From the NCBI GenBank assembly GCA_045222795.1, contig JBGUZF010000065.1:1-13507 (forward strand): a DNA stretch of 13,507 nucleotides, given 5' to 3'. The first letter of the stretch is position 1. The number at the start of each line of letters is the position of its first letter. The notes under the pieces were generated by a model. It was not told the origin of the DNA, did not search any database, and saw only the letters and a program-made list of their open reading frames with translations. A program made the translations under genes and the position numbers. Below, piece after piece: positions 1 to 7,215 of this stretch. The DNA comes from Colimorpha sp045222795 (GTDB lineage: Bacteria; Bacteroidota; Bacteroidia; Bacteroidales; P3).

Positions 1-3000
1 GTGGGCAGCCGCACGCTGATAAGCAACACCCTGCGCATAGCGCGCGGCGAGAAGAAGGACATGTGGGAGGTGGTGGAACGCCTGCAGGAGCTGGGCTTCG
101 AGCGCGAGGACTTCGTGGTGGAACCCGGCCAGTACGCCGTGCGCGGCGGCATAGTGGACGTCTACAGCTACGCCTCCGACCTGCCCTACCGCATCGAGTT
201 CTTCGACGACGAGGTCGACTCGCTGCGCACCTACGACGCCGTCTCACAACTTAGCGTCAAGCAGCTCGACCGCTTGGAGATTGTACCTAATCTCCAGGGA
301 GTGCAAGGGAGTGCGGAGGAGTGCAAAGGAGTGCACGTAAATAGTAAGGTATCTTTATTGGAATATTTCGCCGAGAGCGACACGGTGTGGGTGCAGAGCC
401 TGATGCAGGTGGCGCAGCGCATCGACGCCCTGATGGACGACACGCGCAAGGCCTACAACGAGCGCCTGGCCGACAAGGAACACCCAATTGCTGGCACCCT
501 GCCCCAACCCGAGGAGATGAGCTGCACAGCCAACGAGTTCCTGCACCGCATGCTGGAGATGAAGATTGTGGAGTATGGAAATAGTCACTATTTCAGCAAC
601 GAGGAGAAGATAGTAGCCAACAGCGAGCCGCAGCCGGTGCTCAACAAGCAGTTCGACCTGCTGACCAACACCCTCTGCCGCTACTCCGACGAGGGCTACC
701 AACTGCTCATCACCGTCAGCAACGACAGTCAGGAAAAGCGCCTGCGCAAGATACTCGACGAAGCTGAAAACGCCTCAACTTTGACTCCCGAAAGTCGTCG
801 ACCGCAGTTCAACTTTCAACTTTCAACTTTCAACTTAACCCACGGTTTCATCGACCACGACGAGAAGCTCCTCTGCTTCACCGACCACGAGATCTTCGAG
901 CGCTACCATAAATACACCGTCAAAGACCTCCGTTCCACCCATGAGGCGATGACCCTCAAAGAGCTCTTCGAGCTCAAGCCCGGCGACTACGTGACACATA
1001 TCGACTACGGCGTCGGCCGTTTCAGCGGTTTGGAGAAGGTGACCAAAGACGGCAAAAGTCAGGAGCTGATACGCCTGATATACAAGAACAACGACGTCCT
1101 CTACATCTCCATCCACGGGCTTCACAAGATAAGCCGCTATGTGGGTCGCGAGGGCGAGGCACCGCAACTCAACCGCTTGGGAAGCAACACCTGGCAGGTG
1201 CTGAAGGCCAAGACCAAGCGGCAGGTGAAGGACATCGCCAAAGACCTCATAGCCCTCTACGCCAAGCGCAAAGCCTCGCGCGGCTTCGCCTTCAGCGGCG
1301 ACTGCTCGATGCAGACAGAGCTCGAGGCCTCGTTCATCTACGAGGACACCCCCGACCAGCTGAAGGCCACCGTTGCCGTGAAGCACGACATGGAAGAGCC
1401 CTACCCCATGGACCGCCTCGTCTGTGGCGACGTGGGCTTCGGCAAGACCGAGGTGGCCATCCGCGCCGCCTTCAAAGCCTGCTGCGACGACAAGCAGGTG
1501 GCGGTGCTCGTCCCCAGCACCGTGCTAGCCTTCCAGCACTACAACACCTTCTGCCAGCGCCTGAAAGGGATGCCCGTCCGCGTCGAATACCTCAACCGCT
1601 TCCGCACCACCAAGGAGAAGACTCTGATATACAAGGACGTCGCCGACGGCAAGATAGACATCCTCATAGGCACCCACGCCATCACCAACAAGGAGCTGAA
1701 GTTCAAAGACCTCGGCCTGCTCATCATCGACGAGGAGCAGAAGTTTGGCGTCAGCGCCAAGGAGAAGCTGAAACAGATGAAGGTGGGTGTCGACTGCCTC
1801 ACCCTCACCGCCACGCCCATTCCGCGCACGCTGCAGTTCTCCCTTATGGGTGCCCGCGACCTCAGCGTCATACAGACGCCGCCGCCCAACCGCCAACCCA
1901 TCGAGACAGAACTCTCGGACTTCAGCGAGGAGCTGATACGCGACGCCATCATGTTCGAGATGAGCCGCGGCGGACAGACCTTCTTCATCAGCAACCGTGT
2001 GGAGAACCTGCCCGAGATGGCTGGCTTGGTGCAGCGCCTGGTGCCCGACGCCCGCGTGGCAATGGCACACGGACGCATGGACGGCAAGGATGCCGAAGAG
2101 ACCCTGATGCGCTTCCTCGAGGGCGACATCGACGTGCTTGTGGCCACCTCCATCGTGGAGAACGGCCTGGACATCCCCAACGCCAACACCATGATTATCA
2201 ACAACGCCCACCAGTTCGGCCTCAGCGACCTGCACCAGATGCGCGGCCGCGTGGGTCGCTCGAACCGCAAGGCCTTCTGCTACCTCCTCATCCCCTCCTA
2301 CCTCACCCTCACGCCCGATGCCCAGCGGCGCCTTAAAGCCATCGAGGAGTTCTCCTCCATCGGCAGCGGCTTCAACATCGCCATGCGCGATCTCGACATC
2401 CGCGGTGCGGGCAACATTTTGGGCGCAGAACAGAGCGGCTTCATCTCCGAGATAGGCTACGACATGTACCACAAGATTCTCAACGAAGCCATCGAGGAAC
2501 TGAAGGAGAGCGACTTCGCCGAGCTCTTCGCCGAAGAGGCTGCCGAGCGCAAGGAATATGTGCGCGAATGCACTATCGAGACAGACCTCGAGGTGCTGAT
2601 ACCCGACGAATACGTCACCTCCGTCAGCGAGCGTCTGCTGTTATATAAGGAATTGAACGACCTGTCGACCGAGGAGGAGCTCTCCGAATACCGCCGCCGC
2701 CTCGAGGACCGCTTCGGCCCTGTGCCGCAGGAGGTCGACGAGCTGATAGAGACCATCACCCTGCGTCGTATGGCCAAGGAGTTCGGCATCGAGAAACTCA
2801 TACTGAAGCAGGACCGCATGGTATGCCACCTTGTCTCCAACCAGCAGAGCCCCTTCTACCAGAGTCCCAACTTCATGAAGCTCATCCAGTATGTGCAGGC
2901 CTATCCGCGCCGCGCGGCCCTCAAGGAGACCCCCGAGCGCCTGAGTCTGAGCATCGCCAACGTCAAGAGCATCGACGCCGCCCTCGAGCAGCTGCGCCTC

Positions 3001-3012
3001 CTTATGGCATAA
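1..3012 (+). CDS. mfd: Mfd transcription-repair coupling factor (5' end missing)
   Basis: Mfd is the ATP-driven translocase that removes RNA polymerase stalled at DNA lesions and recruits UvrA for nucleotide excision repair. In the 1003 codons visible, the UvrB-like region comes first (EPGQYAVRGG near residue 41, then YRIEFFDDEVDS). The CarD-like RNA-polymerase interaction domain lies at about 322-385 (GDYVTHIDYGVGRFSG). The helicase core follows: Walker A GDVGFGKTEV near 476, DEEQ box IDEEQKFGV near 577, TLTATPIPRTL near 601 and motif VI QMRGRVGRS near 746. The TRCF C-terminal domain occupies the last 150 residues or so. The family usually has about 1100-1150 residues, so the GTG at base 1 is an internal valine and roughly 100-170 residues lie upstream of the window. 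Two low-complexity insertions (297-336 and 807-834) keep the frame and fall outside the core motifs. The stop codon adjoins a terminator serving the opposite strand. Confidence 0.97.
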   Translation: MGSRTLISNTLRIARGEKKDMWEVVERLQELGFEREDFVVEPGQYAVRGGIVDVYSYASDLPYRIEFFDDEVDSLRTYDAVSQLSVKQLDRLEIVPNLQGVQGSAEECKGVHVNSKVSLLEYFAESDTVWVQSLMQVAQRIDALMDDTRKAYNERLADKEHPIAGTLPQPEEMSCTANEFLHRMLEMKIVEYGNSHYFSNEEKIVANSEPQPVLNKQFDLLTNTLCRYSDEGYQLLITVSNDSQEKRLRKILDEAENASTLTPESRRPQFNFQLSTFNLTHGFIDHDEKLLCFTDHEIFERYHKYTVKDLRSTHEAMTLKELFELKPGDYVTHIDYGVGRFSGLEKVTKDGKSQELIRLIYKNNDVLYISIHGLHKISRYVGREGEAPQLNRLGSNTWQVLKAKTKRQVKDIAKDLIALYAKRKASRGFAFSGDCSMQTELEASFIYEDTPDQLKATVAVKHDMEEPYPMDRLVCGDVGFGKTEVAIRAAFKACCDDKQVAVLVPSTVLAFQHYNTFCQRLKGMPVRVEYLNRFRTTKEKTLIYKDVADGKIDILIGTHAITNKELKFKDLGLLIIDEEQKFGVSAKEKLKQMKVGVDCLTLTATPIPRTLQFSLMGARDLSVIQTPPPNRQPIETELSDFSEELIRDAIMFEMSRGGQTFFISNRVENLPEMAGLVQRLVPDARVAMAHGRMDGKDAEETLMRFLEGDIDVLVATSIVENGLDIPNANTMIINNAHQFGLSDLHQMRGRVGRSNRKAFCYLLIPSYLTLTPDAQRRLKAIEEFSSIGSGFNIAMRDLDIRGAGNILGAEQSGFISEIGYDMYHKILNEAIEELKESDFAELFAEEAAERKEYVRECTIETDLEVLIPDEYVTSVSERLLLYKELNDLSTEEELSEYRRRLEDRFGPVPQEVDELIETITLRRMAKEFGIEKLILKQDRMVCHLVSNQQSPFYQSPNFMKLIQYVQAYPRRAALKETPERLSLSIANVKSIDAALEQLRLLMA
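297..336. repeat. period-10 tandem repeat inside mfd
   Basis: Four imperfect decamers run in a row, with the core GGAGTGC recurring every 10 bases. They encode a stretch (GVQGSAEECKGVHV) between the UvrB-like part and the next conserved block, followed by unusually AT-rich codons. It looks like an in-frame expansion in a tolerant linker. Confidence 0.8.
807..834. repeat. period-7 tandem repeat inside mfd
   Basis: Four heptads are present: GTTCAAC followed by three TTTCAAC. They encode NFQLSTFNL in the linker shortly before the CarD-like domain. The reading frame stays open, so flanking sequence must compensate for the unit length not being a multiple of three. Confidence 0.85.
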
Positions 3013-3046
3013 AAAAAGGAGTCAAGAACACTTGTCTTAACTCCTT
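3011..3046 (-). terminator. Rho-independent terminator of the PepSY-like gene
   Basis: Bases 3016-3027 pair with 3035-3046 (11 of 12 positions, one C/A mismatch) around a 7-nt loop. On the minus strand the stem is followed by a run of seven T (complement of 3011-3017), so it terminates the gene ending at 3069. The T-run overlaps the mfd stop codon, which makes this a compact convergent boundary. One arm of the stem is built from the period-8 repeat at 3037-3076. Confidence 0.8.
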
Positions 3047-3076
3047 ATCTCATTAACTTCTTAACTCCTTACTGCA
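3037..3076. repeat. period-8 tandem repeat between mfd and the PepSY-like gene
   Basis: Five octamers, each starting TTA: TTAACTCC, TTATCTCA, TTAACTTC, TTAACTCC, TTACTGCA. The array forms one arm of the terminator and supplies the stop codon (TAA, minus strand, 3069-3071) of the neighbouring gene. Confidence 0.8.
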
Positions 3077-4127
3077 CGTCGCGCTCATCCAGGGGCTGTG
3101 CCAGCTGGCCTGTGTAGTTACCTTTGCTGTCGAACTCCATGCGGATGAACTTCTTGTCGCGCGTGCCTTTGATCTTCTGACTCACCACAACGTAGGTGTA
3201 GGGTTTCGGCTTCTTGCCGTCGGCGCCGCGGAACTTCGAGTTGTACTCATAGACGACCATCTTCTCGACGCTGTACTTCTCGCCGTTGAACTTCTCGGCC
3301 AGGAACTTCAGGATGCCGTTGTTGTAGCGCTCCTTGAGGAGGGTCTTGCCGGTCATGATGGGCTTGTTGTCGTTGATGCTGTACACCGACTCCATCTTCA
3401 CCTTCTGCACGTTGGTGAAGTAAGCCACAGCGTAGTCCTCACCGTTGAGCACGCGGTATACCCAGTTGACGGCACCCTTGGTGCGGCGGCCCATCGACTT
3501 GTCGAAGTCGGCCAGGATCTCCTGGCTGGGGGTGAACTGCTCCACCTGCGGCTCGTCGACCTTCGGGGCGGGACGCTTGCGCTCGCGGCTGCTCTCGGTG
3601 CCGGTCTTCTTGCTCACCTTCTCGTCGTCGGCGTCGGGGTTGTTATGCGTGTAGTAGTCGCGCTTCACGGCATCGGGGTCGGGGGCGTTGCTCTTCATCA
3701 GCTTGCCGCGGGTGTCAAACACCATCTCGCAGTCGTTCTCGGCGATACCCTTCTTCACTATTATCATGCGGTAGTAGTTGTCGCCGTTCATCTCCTCGAC
3801 ATACTCGATACCTTTGACGCGGTAGCCGGGGTAGTTGTTGACGAAGTACGAGTTCATCATCGTGGGGCACTCCTCCTCCTTCACGGGGAAGCTGCTGTAC
3901 TGCCAATCGCCGCCTGCGGTGAAATAGGCGCGGCCGTTCTGTCCGTCGATGACCAGCTCGGCGATATACTGGCCGGGGGCCTGGTACCACGTGCGCACCT
4001 TATAGCTGTCGTAGGTCTTCTCCAAGGCCAGCAGCACGCTGCGCGGCACAGCGGTTTCCTTGATTTTGGTTTGCGCACCGGCCACCAACGGTAGCACCAT
4101 GAGCAGGGCAATGATTATCTTTTTCAT
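3069..4127 (-). CDS. Exported PepSY-like (DUF2874-type) protein
   Basis: This 352-residue protein begins with a signal peptide (MKKIIIALLMVLPLVAGA, predicted cleavage before Gln19), so it should be exported to the periplasm or cell surface. Residues about 26-147 read like the PepSY-like fold common in Bacteroidota: VPRSVLLALEKTY, then alternating strands with IAELVIDGQNGRAYFTAGGDW, YRMIIVKKG and EMVFDTRGKLMKS. A low-complexity charged linker (about 150-200, rich in D, K, R and P) separates this from a second region (about 200-342) ending in FIRMEFDSKGNYTGQL, which may be a second diverged copy. No catalytic residues are evident; in this family the function is unknown, possibly binding or inhibitory. 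It lies 121 nt downstream of purA on the same strand. No clear promoter was seen in the gap, so read-through from purA is possible. The terminator at 3011-3046 follows it. Confidence 0.75.
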   Translation of the reverse strand: MKKIIIALLMVLPLVAGAQTKIKETAVPRSVLLALEKTYDSYKVRTWYQAPGQYIAELVIDGQNGRAYFTAGGDWQYSSFPVKEEECPTMMNSYFVNNYPGYRVKGIEYVEEMNGDNYYRMIIVKKGIAENDCEMVFDTRGKLMKSNAPDPDAVKRDYYTHNNPDADDEKVSKKTGTESSRERKRPAPKVDEPQVEQFTPSQEILADFDKSMGRRTKGAVNWVYRVLNGEDYAVAYFTNVQKVKMESVYSINDNKPIMTGKTLLKERYNNGILKFLAEKFNGEKYSVEKMVVYEYNSKFRGADGKKPKPYTYVVVSQKIKGTRDKKFIRMEFDSKGNYTGQLAQPLDERDVQ

Positions 4128-4137
4128 TATCTCAATA

Positions 4138-4169
4138 TTGTTTGATTGCTTTATTGTTTGATTGTTTGA
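4138..4169. repeat. period-8 tandem repeat upstream of the PepSY-like gene
   Basis: Four octamers: TTGTTTGA, TTGCTTTA, TTGTTTGA, TTGTTTGA. The array sits 11 nt upstream of the start codon of the PepSY-like gene, in its 5' untranslated region or promoter area. Confidence 0.8.
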
Positions 4170-4223
4170 GTAATTAGTATCTCCAACCCTTGTTTTATTG
4201 CATCTGTTCGACTGCGTCAGCCC

Positions 4224-4258
4224 ACTTACAGCTTACAGTTTACAACTCTCAGCTTTTA
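4224..4258. repeat. period-7 degenerate tandem repeat at the 3' end of purA
   Basis: Five degenerate heptads: ACTTACA, GCTTACA, GTTTACA, ACTCTCA, GCTTTTA. The last two overlap the purA stop codon and its final residues (FKS), so the extreme C-terminus of PurA is written in repeat sequence. Confidence 0.7.
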
Positions 4259-5544
4259 AATAGCACATCCTTGCGGTCGGGGCTGATGCTGACGGCGGCA
4301 ATCTGCACGCCCGTCTGCTGCTCGATGGCGGCGAGGTAGCTCTTCAGCGCTTCGGGCAGCGCGTCATACTTAGTGATGCCCTGCAGGCTCTGCTGCCAGC
4401 CCTTGAAGTTGGTGAGCACCGGCTCGATGGGCAGCGTGTTGTACTCGAAGGGTATCTCGGCCGTCAGCTCTCCGTTGACGTCGTAGGCAGTGCACATCGA
4501 GACGGTCTCGAAGTCGTTCATCACGTCGGGCTTGGTGACGTAGAGCTCGGTGACACCGTTGATCATGCAGGCGTAGCGCAGGGCGGGGATATCTATCCAG
4601 CCGCAGCGGCGCGGACGACCCGTGGTGGCGCCGTATTCGTGACCCAGCTCGCAGAGGCGGTGGCCCGTCTCGTCGAACAGCTCCGTCGGGAAGGGACCTG
4701 CGCCCACACGGGTGCAGTAGGCTTTGGTGATGCCCATAACACGGCCTATGGCGCTGGGGGCCACGCCGAGGCCCGTGCATACGCCGGCGGTGATGGTGTT
4801 GCTGGAGGTGACGAAGGGATAGGTACCGAAGTCGATGTCGAGCATCATGGCCTGTGCGCCCTCGGCGAGCACCTTCTTGTCCTCCTTCAGGCACTGGTTG
4901 ATGAAGTACTCGCTGTTCACCATGCGGAAGCGCTTCAGCGTCTCCAGGCTTTCCATCCACACCTTCTCGTACTCCTCGAGGCTCATGCCGTCGATGCGGA
5001 AGGCGGCGATGTCGAAGCCCAGCGTCTGCGCCTGGCGCACATGCTGCTCCTTGAGGAGCTCGTAGCGCTCGCGGAAGTCGCTCGACAGCGTGTCGCCCAC
5101 GCGGATGCCCGAACGGGCAATCTTGTCGGTATAGGCGGGGCCGATGCCCTTCAGGGTCGAGCCAATCTTCATGTTGCCCTTGGCCTGCTCGTTAGCAGCG
5201 TCCATCATGCGGTGCGAAGGCAGGATGAGGTGCGCCTTCTTCGAGACGAAGAGGTTCTGCGTGGCGTCGACGCCCTTGGCGGACAGTTCCTCAATCTCCT
5301 GACGGAAGATGCGCGGCTCTATCAGCACGCCGTTGCCTATGAGGTTAATCTTGTCTTTGTGGAAGATACCGCTCGGGATGATATGCAGCACATGCTTCAT
5401 ACCGTTAAACTCGAGCGTATGGCCAGCGTTGGGGCCGCCCTGAAAACGGGCCACAACATCGTAGTTCGGGGTCAGCACGTCGACAATTTTACCCTTGCCC
5501 TCGTCGCCCCACTGAAGTCCAAGAAGGACATCTATCTTTGTCAT
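4249..5544 (-). CDS. purA: Adenylosuccinate synthetase
   Basis: This cytoplasmic enzyme joins IMP and aspartate with GTP to make adenylosuccinate, the first committed step from IMP to AMP. At 431 residues it is full length. Signature elements are the N-terminal GTP-binding loop WGDEGKGK (residues 12-19) with catalytic Asp14, and GGPNAGHT with catalytic His42. Further on are STLKGIGPAYTDKIAR, VGAGPFPTEL and the substrate loop GATTGRPRRCGWID. The start ATG at 5544 gives the standard beginning MTKIDVLLGLQWGDEGKGK. It is transcribed away from the restriction-modification island, with a TACCTTTG element 65 nt upstream of the start codon, and may be co-transcribed with the PepSY-like gene. Confidence 0.98.
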   Translation of the reverse strand: MTKIDVLLGLQWGDEGKGKIVDVLTPNYDVVARFQGGPNAGHTLEFNGMKHVLHIIPSGIFHKDKINLIGNGVLIEPRIFRQEIEELSAKGVDATQNLFVSKKAHLILPSHRMMDAANEQAKGNMKIGSTLKGIGPAYTDKIARSGIRVGDTLSSDFRERYELLKEQHVRQAQTLGFDIAAFRIDGMSLEEYEKVWMESLETLKRFRMVNSEYFINQCLKEDKKVLAEGAQAMMLDIDFGTYPFVTSSNTITAGVCTGLGVAPSAIGRVMGITKAYCTRVGAGPFPTELFDETGHRLCELGHEYGATTGRPRRCGWIDIPALRYACMINGVTELYVTKPDVMNDFETVSMCTAYDVNGELTAEIPFEYNTLPIEPVLTNFKGWQQSLQGITKYDALPEALKSYLAAIEQQTGVQIAAVSISPDRKDVLFKS

Positions 5545-5570
5545 TTTCTGTCTATTATCTTATTAAAACA

Positions 5571-5598
5571 ACTCACTGCCCACTACCCACTACCCACT
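5571..5598. repeat. period-7 tandem repeat in the purA 5' leader
   Basis: Four heptads: ACTCACT, GCCCACT, ACCCACT, ACCCACT. They lie between the predicted purA promoter and the purA start codon, so they would be transcribed as part of the leader (as AGTGGGT units). Confidence 0.85.
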
Positions 5599-5609
5599 TA
5601 ATTGCGATG

Positions 5610-5617
5610 CAAAGGTA
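5610..5617 (-). promoter_or_regulatory. Predicted purA promoter -7 element
   Basis: The minus strand reads TACCTTTG, a perfect match to the Bacteroidota -7 element TAnnTTTG, inside GTACCTTTGCATCG. No convincing TTTG was found at the usual 19-21 nt upstream, so the -33 half is weak or absent. Confidence 0.65.
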
Positions 5618-5701
5618 CATATTTTTTTTCAATCGCACGCAGAAAATATAAAAACATATCAACAGCCTGGGTTAGTTGGCGCCCCGACACATCCTCCCTC
5701 T

Positions 5702-5743
5702 CATTTTACATCATGCATCTTCCATCACACATCAAACATCTTT
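5702..5743. repeat. period-7 tandem repeat upstream of the endonuclease promoter
   Basis: Six consecutive heptads all start with CAT: CATTTTA, CATCATG, CATCTTC, CATCACA, CATCAAA, CATCTTT. The array ends one base before the -33 element of the endonuclease promoter. The fixed CAT with a variable remainder suggests an old, degenerated array. Confidence 0.75.
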
Positions 5744-5774
5744 TTTGGTATTCAAAAAAAACTTCGTATCTTTG
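5744..5774 (+). promoter_or_regulatory. Promoter of the restriction-modification operon
   Basis: TTTG at 5744-5747 and TATCTTTG at 5767-5774 are separated by exactly 19 nt, matching the Bacteroidota housekeeping promoter (TTTG, 19-21 nt, TAnnTTTG). Transcription would begin near 5780, giving a leader of about 15-20 nt before the ATG at 5797. This also argues against using the upstream in-frame ATG at 5602. Confidence 0.85.
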
Positions 5775-5796
5775 CAGTTTGAAATTATTCAAGAAT

Positions 5797-7215
5797 ATGA
5801 ACACTAACCCCGCGTTACCATACAACATCAAAGACCCCTTAAGCATCTTTGAATACAGCAAAGGTTTGTTGGGAAAGACCTTGCGTGACTTTGCTTGGGA
5901 GGACTATAAGCCAAAGCAAGGCAAAGGTAGCCTTGGGCAAATGGTGGAGAATATCTTTTTCCTCCTCGAGACGAACAATTATCCCGGTGCCGATTTCTCT
6001 GAGGCCGGAATGGAGTTGAAGTGTACCCCGCTGAAGAAAAGCAAACAGAACGATTATCTCATCAAGGAGCGTCTTGTGTGCAACATGATTAACTACTGCG
6101 AGGTTGTAAAAGACGACTTTGAACACTCCCATTTCTATCTGAAATGCCAGTTGATGTTGTTGCTCTTCTATCTACACCAGAAGAATTGCGACAACCTCGA
6201 CTTGGAATTCATTTTCTCCGTTCTATGGAAACTGCCCAAAAAGGATTTATTAATTATTCGCCACGATTATGAGGTCATTATTGACAAGATAAAGCAGGGG
6301 AAGGCCCACGAACTCTCTGAGGGTGATACGATGTACCTTGGTGCCTGTCGTAAGGGGCAGAAGGGTGATAGTTTGATGAAACAACCCAACAATCCCAACA
6401 TTGACGCTCCCCGAAGAGCTTTTAGCCTCAAAATGGCCTATATGCGCACCGTATTGGAGTACGTTATGAAGAGTGGGAAAAACGCTGTCTCTAACGTCGC
6501 AGGGGCAAAATCGGAACTGGTCAGCACAAGCGCTCTTTTGAAGAATTCCTTCGACGATATCCTACTCAATCGCTTCAAACCCTACATAAACATGCCGTTT
6601 GCGAAGATTGCGAAGCGGAAGAAAGTAGACATCTCAAACAACCCCAAGAATAAGTTCGCAATGGTGGCAAATGCTATTGCAGCCTCTACAAAGTGTGCCA
6701 ATGTGAATCGCTCGGAAGAATTTCTCAAAGCAGGACTCACAATGAAAACCATTCGTGTACAAGCCAATGGTATCATCAAGGAGGCAATGTCTTTTGAGAA
6801 CATTGACTACATCGAGGTGGCTGAGTGCGAGGAGTGGATTGAATCGCGCCTGTACGAACTATATTCCAGCCGTATTATGTTTGTGGTATTTAGGGAACAA
6901 AACGCAGGCAAAGAGGATTATGTGCTGGACGATGTATTCTTCTGGACAATGCCTCAAAAAGATTTGGAGTGGGCAGAAGTGTACTGGAACCATATTAAAG
7001 ACAATATTTTGGCAAATCATATTTCTGAGGAGTATTGGTGGAAGGGTGCGGATGGAAAGAAATTCCACGTCCGTCCAAAAGCTCAAAAAGCAGTAGACCT
7101 TGCACCGACTCCTGACGGCAAGGGAGCGAAGAAGTTCTGTTATTGGTTCAACAATGATTATGTTCGTGAGATTGTGGAAAATAGAAGAAAGGAGAAACTG
7201 AATGGCCAAGCATAA
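5797..7215 (+). CDS. Sau3AI/MutH-type type II restriction endonuclease
   Basis: This 472-residue protein resembles the Sau3AI branch of the MutH family, which cleaves at GATC. The N-terminal catalytic region shows SLGQMVENIFF (Glu51) and then GADFSEAGMELKCTP, giving the PD-(D/E)xK-type residues Asp66, Glu73 and Lys75. A second region near residues 306-335 (EEFLKAGLTMKTIR, then KEAMSFENIDYIEV) looks like the catalytically dead MutH-like half that acts allosterically in Sau3AI. Length fits Sau3AI, which is near 490 residues. The ATG at 5797 was chosen because it lies just downstream of the promoter; the frame is open back to 5602, but that stretch contains the promoter and the CAT repeat. The gene overlaps the methyltransferase by 14 nt, suggesting translational coupling. 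GATC specificity is inferred from family resemblance, partner type and scarcity of GATC here; a related site is possible. Confidence 0.85.
   Translation: MNTNPALPYNIKDPLSIFEYSKGLLGKTLRDFAWEDYKPKQGKGSLGQMVENIFFLLETNNYPGADFSEAGMELKCTPLKKSKQNDYLIKERLVCNMINYCEVVKDDFEHSHFYLKCQLMLLLFYLHQKNCDNLDLEFIFSVLWKLPKKDLLIIRHDYEVIIDKIKQGKAHELSEGDTMYLGACRKGQKGDSLMKQPNNPNIDAPRRAFSLKMAYMRTVLEYVMKSGKNAVSNVAGAKSELVSTSALLKNSFDDILLNRFKPYINMPFAKIAKRKKVDISNNPKNKFAMVANAIAASTKCANVNRSEEFLKAGLTMKTIRVQANGIIKEAMSFENIDYIEVAECEEWIESRLYELYSSRIMFVVFREQNAGKEDYVLDDVFFWTMPQKDLEWAEVYWNHIKDNILANHISEEYWWKGADGKKFHVRPKAQKAVDLAPTPDGKGAKKFCYWFNNDYVREIVENRRKEKLNGQA

Noticed and set aside
1525..2472. Long open frames on the minus strand of mfd, and one on the plus strand opposite purA (4639-5601).
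   Set aside because: They are antisense to well-supported genes, have repetitive composition typical of GC-rich shadow frames, and show no recognisable motif.
5602..5796. In-frame upstream extension of the endonuclease from an ATG at 5602.
   Set aside because: This stretch contains the CAT heptads and the predicted promoter with its start site, so it should not be translated; the family-like sequence begins after 5797.
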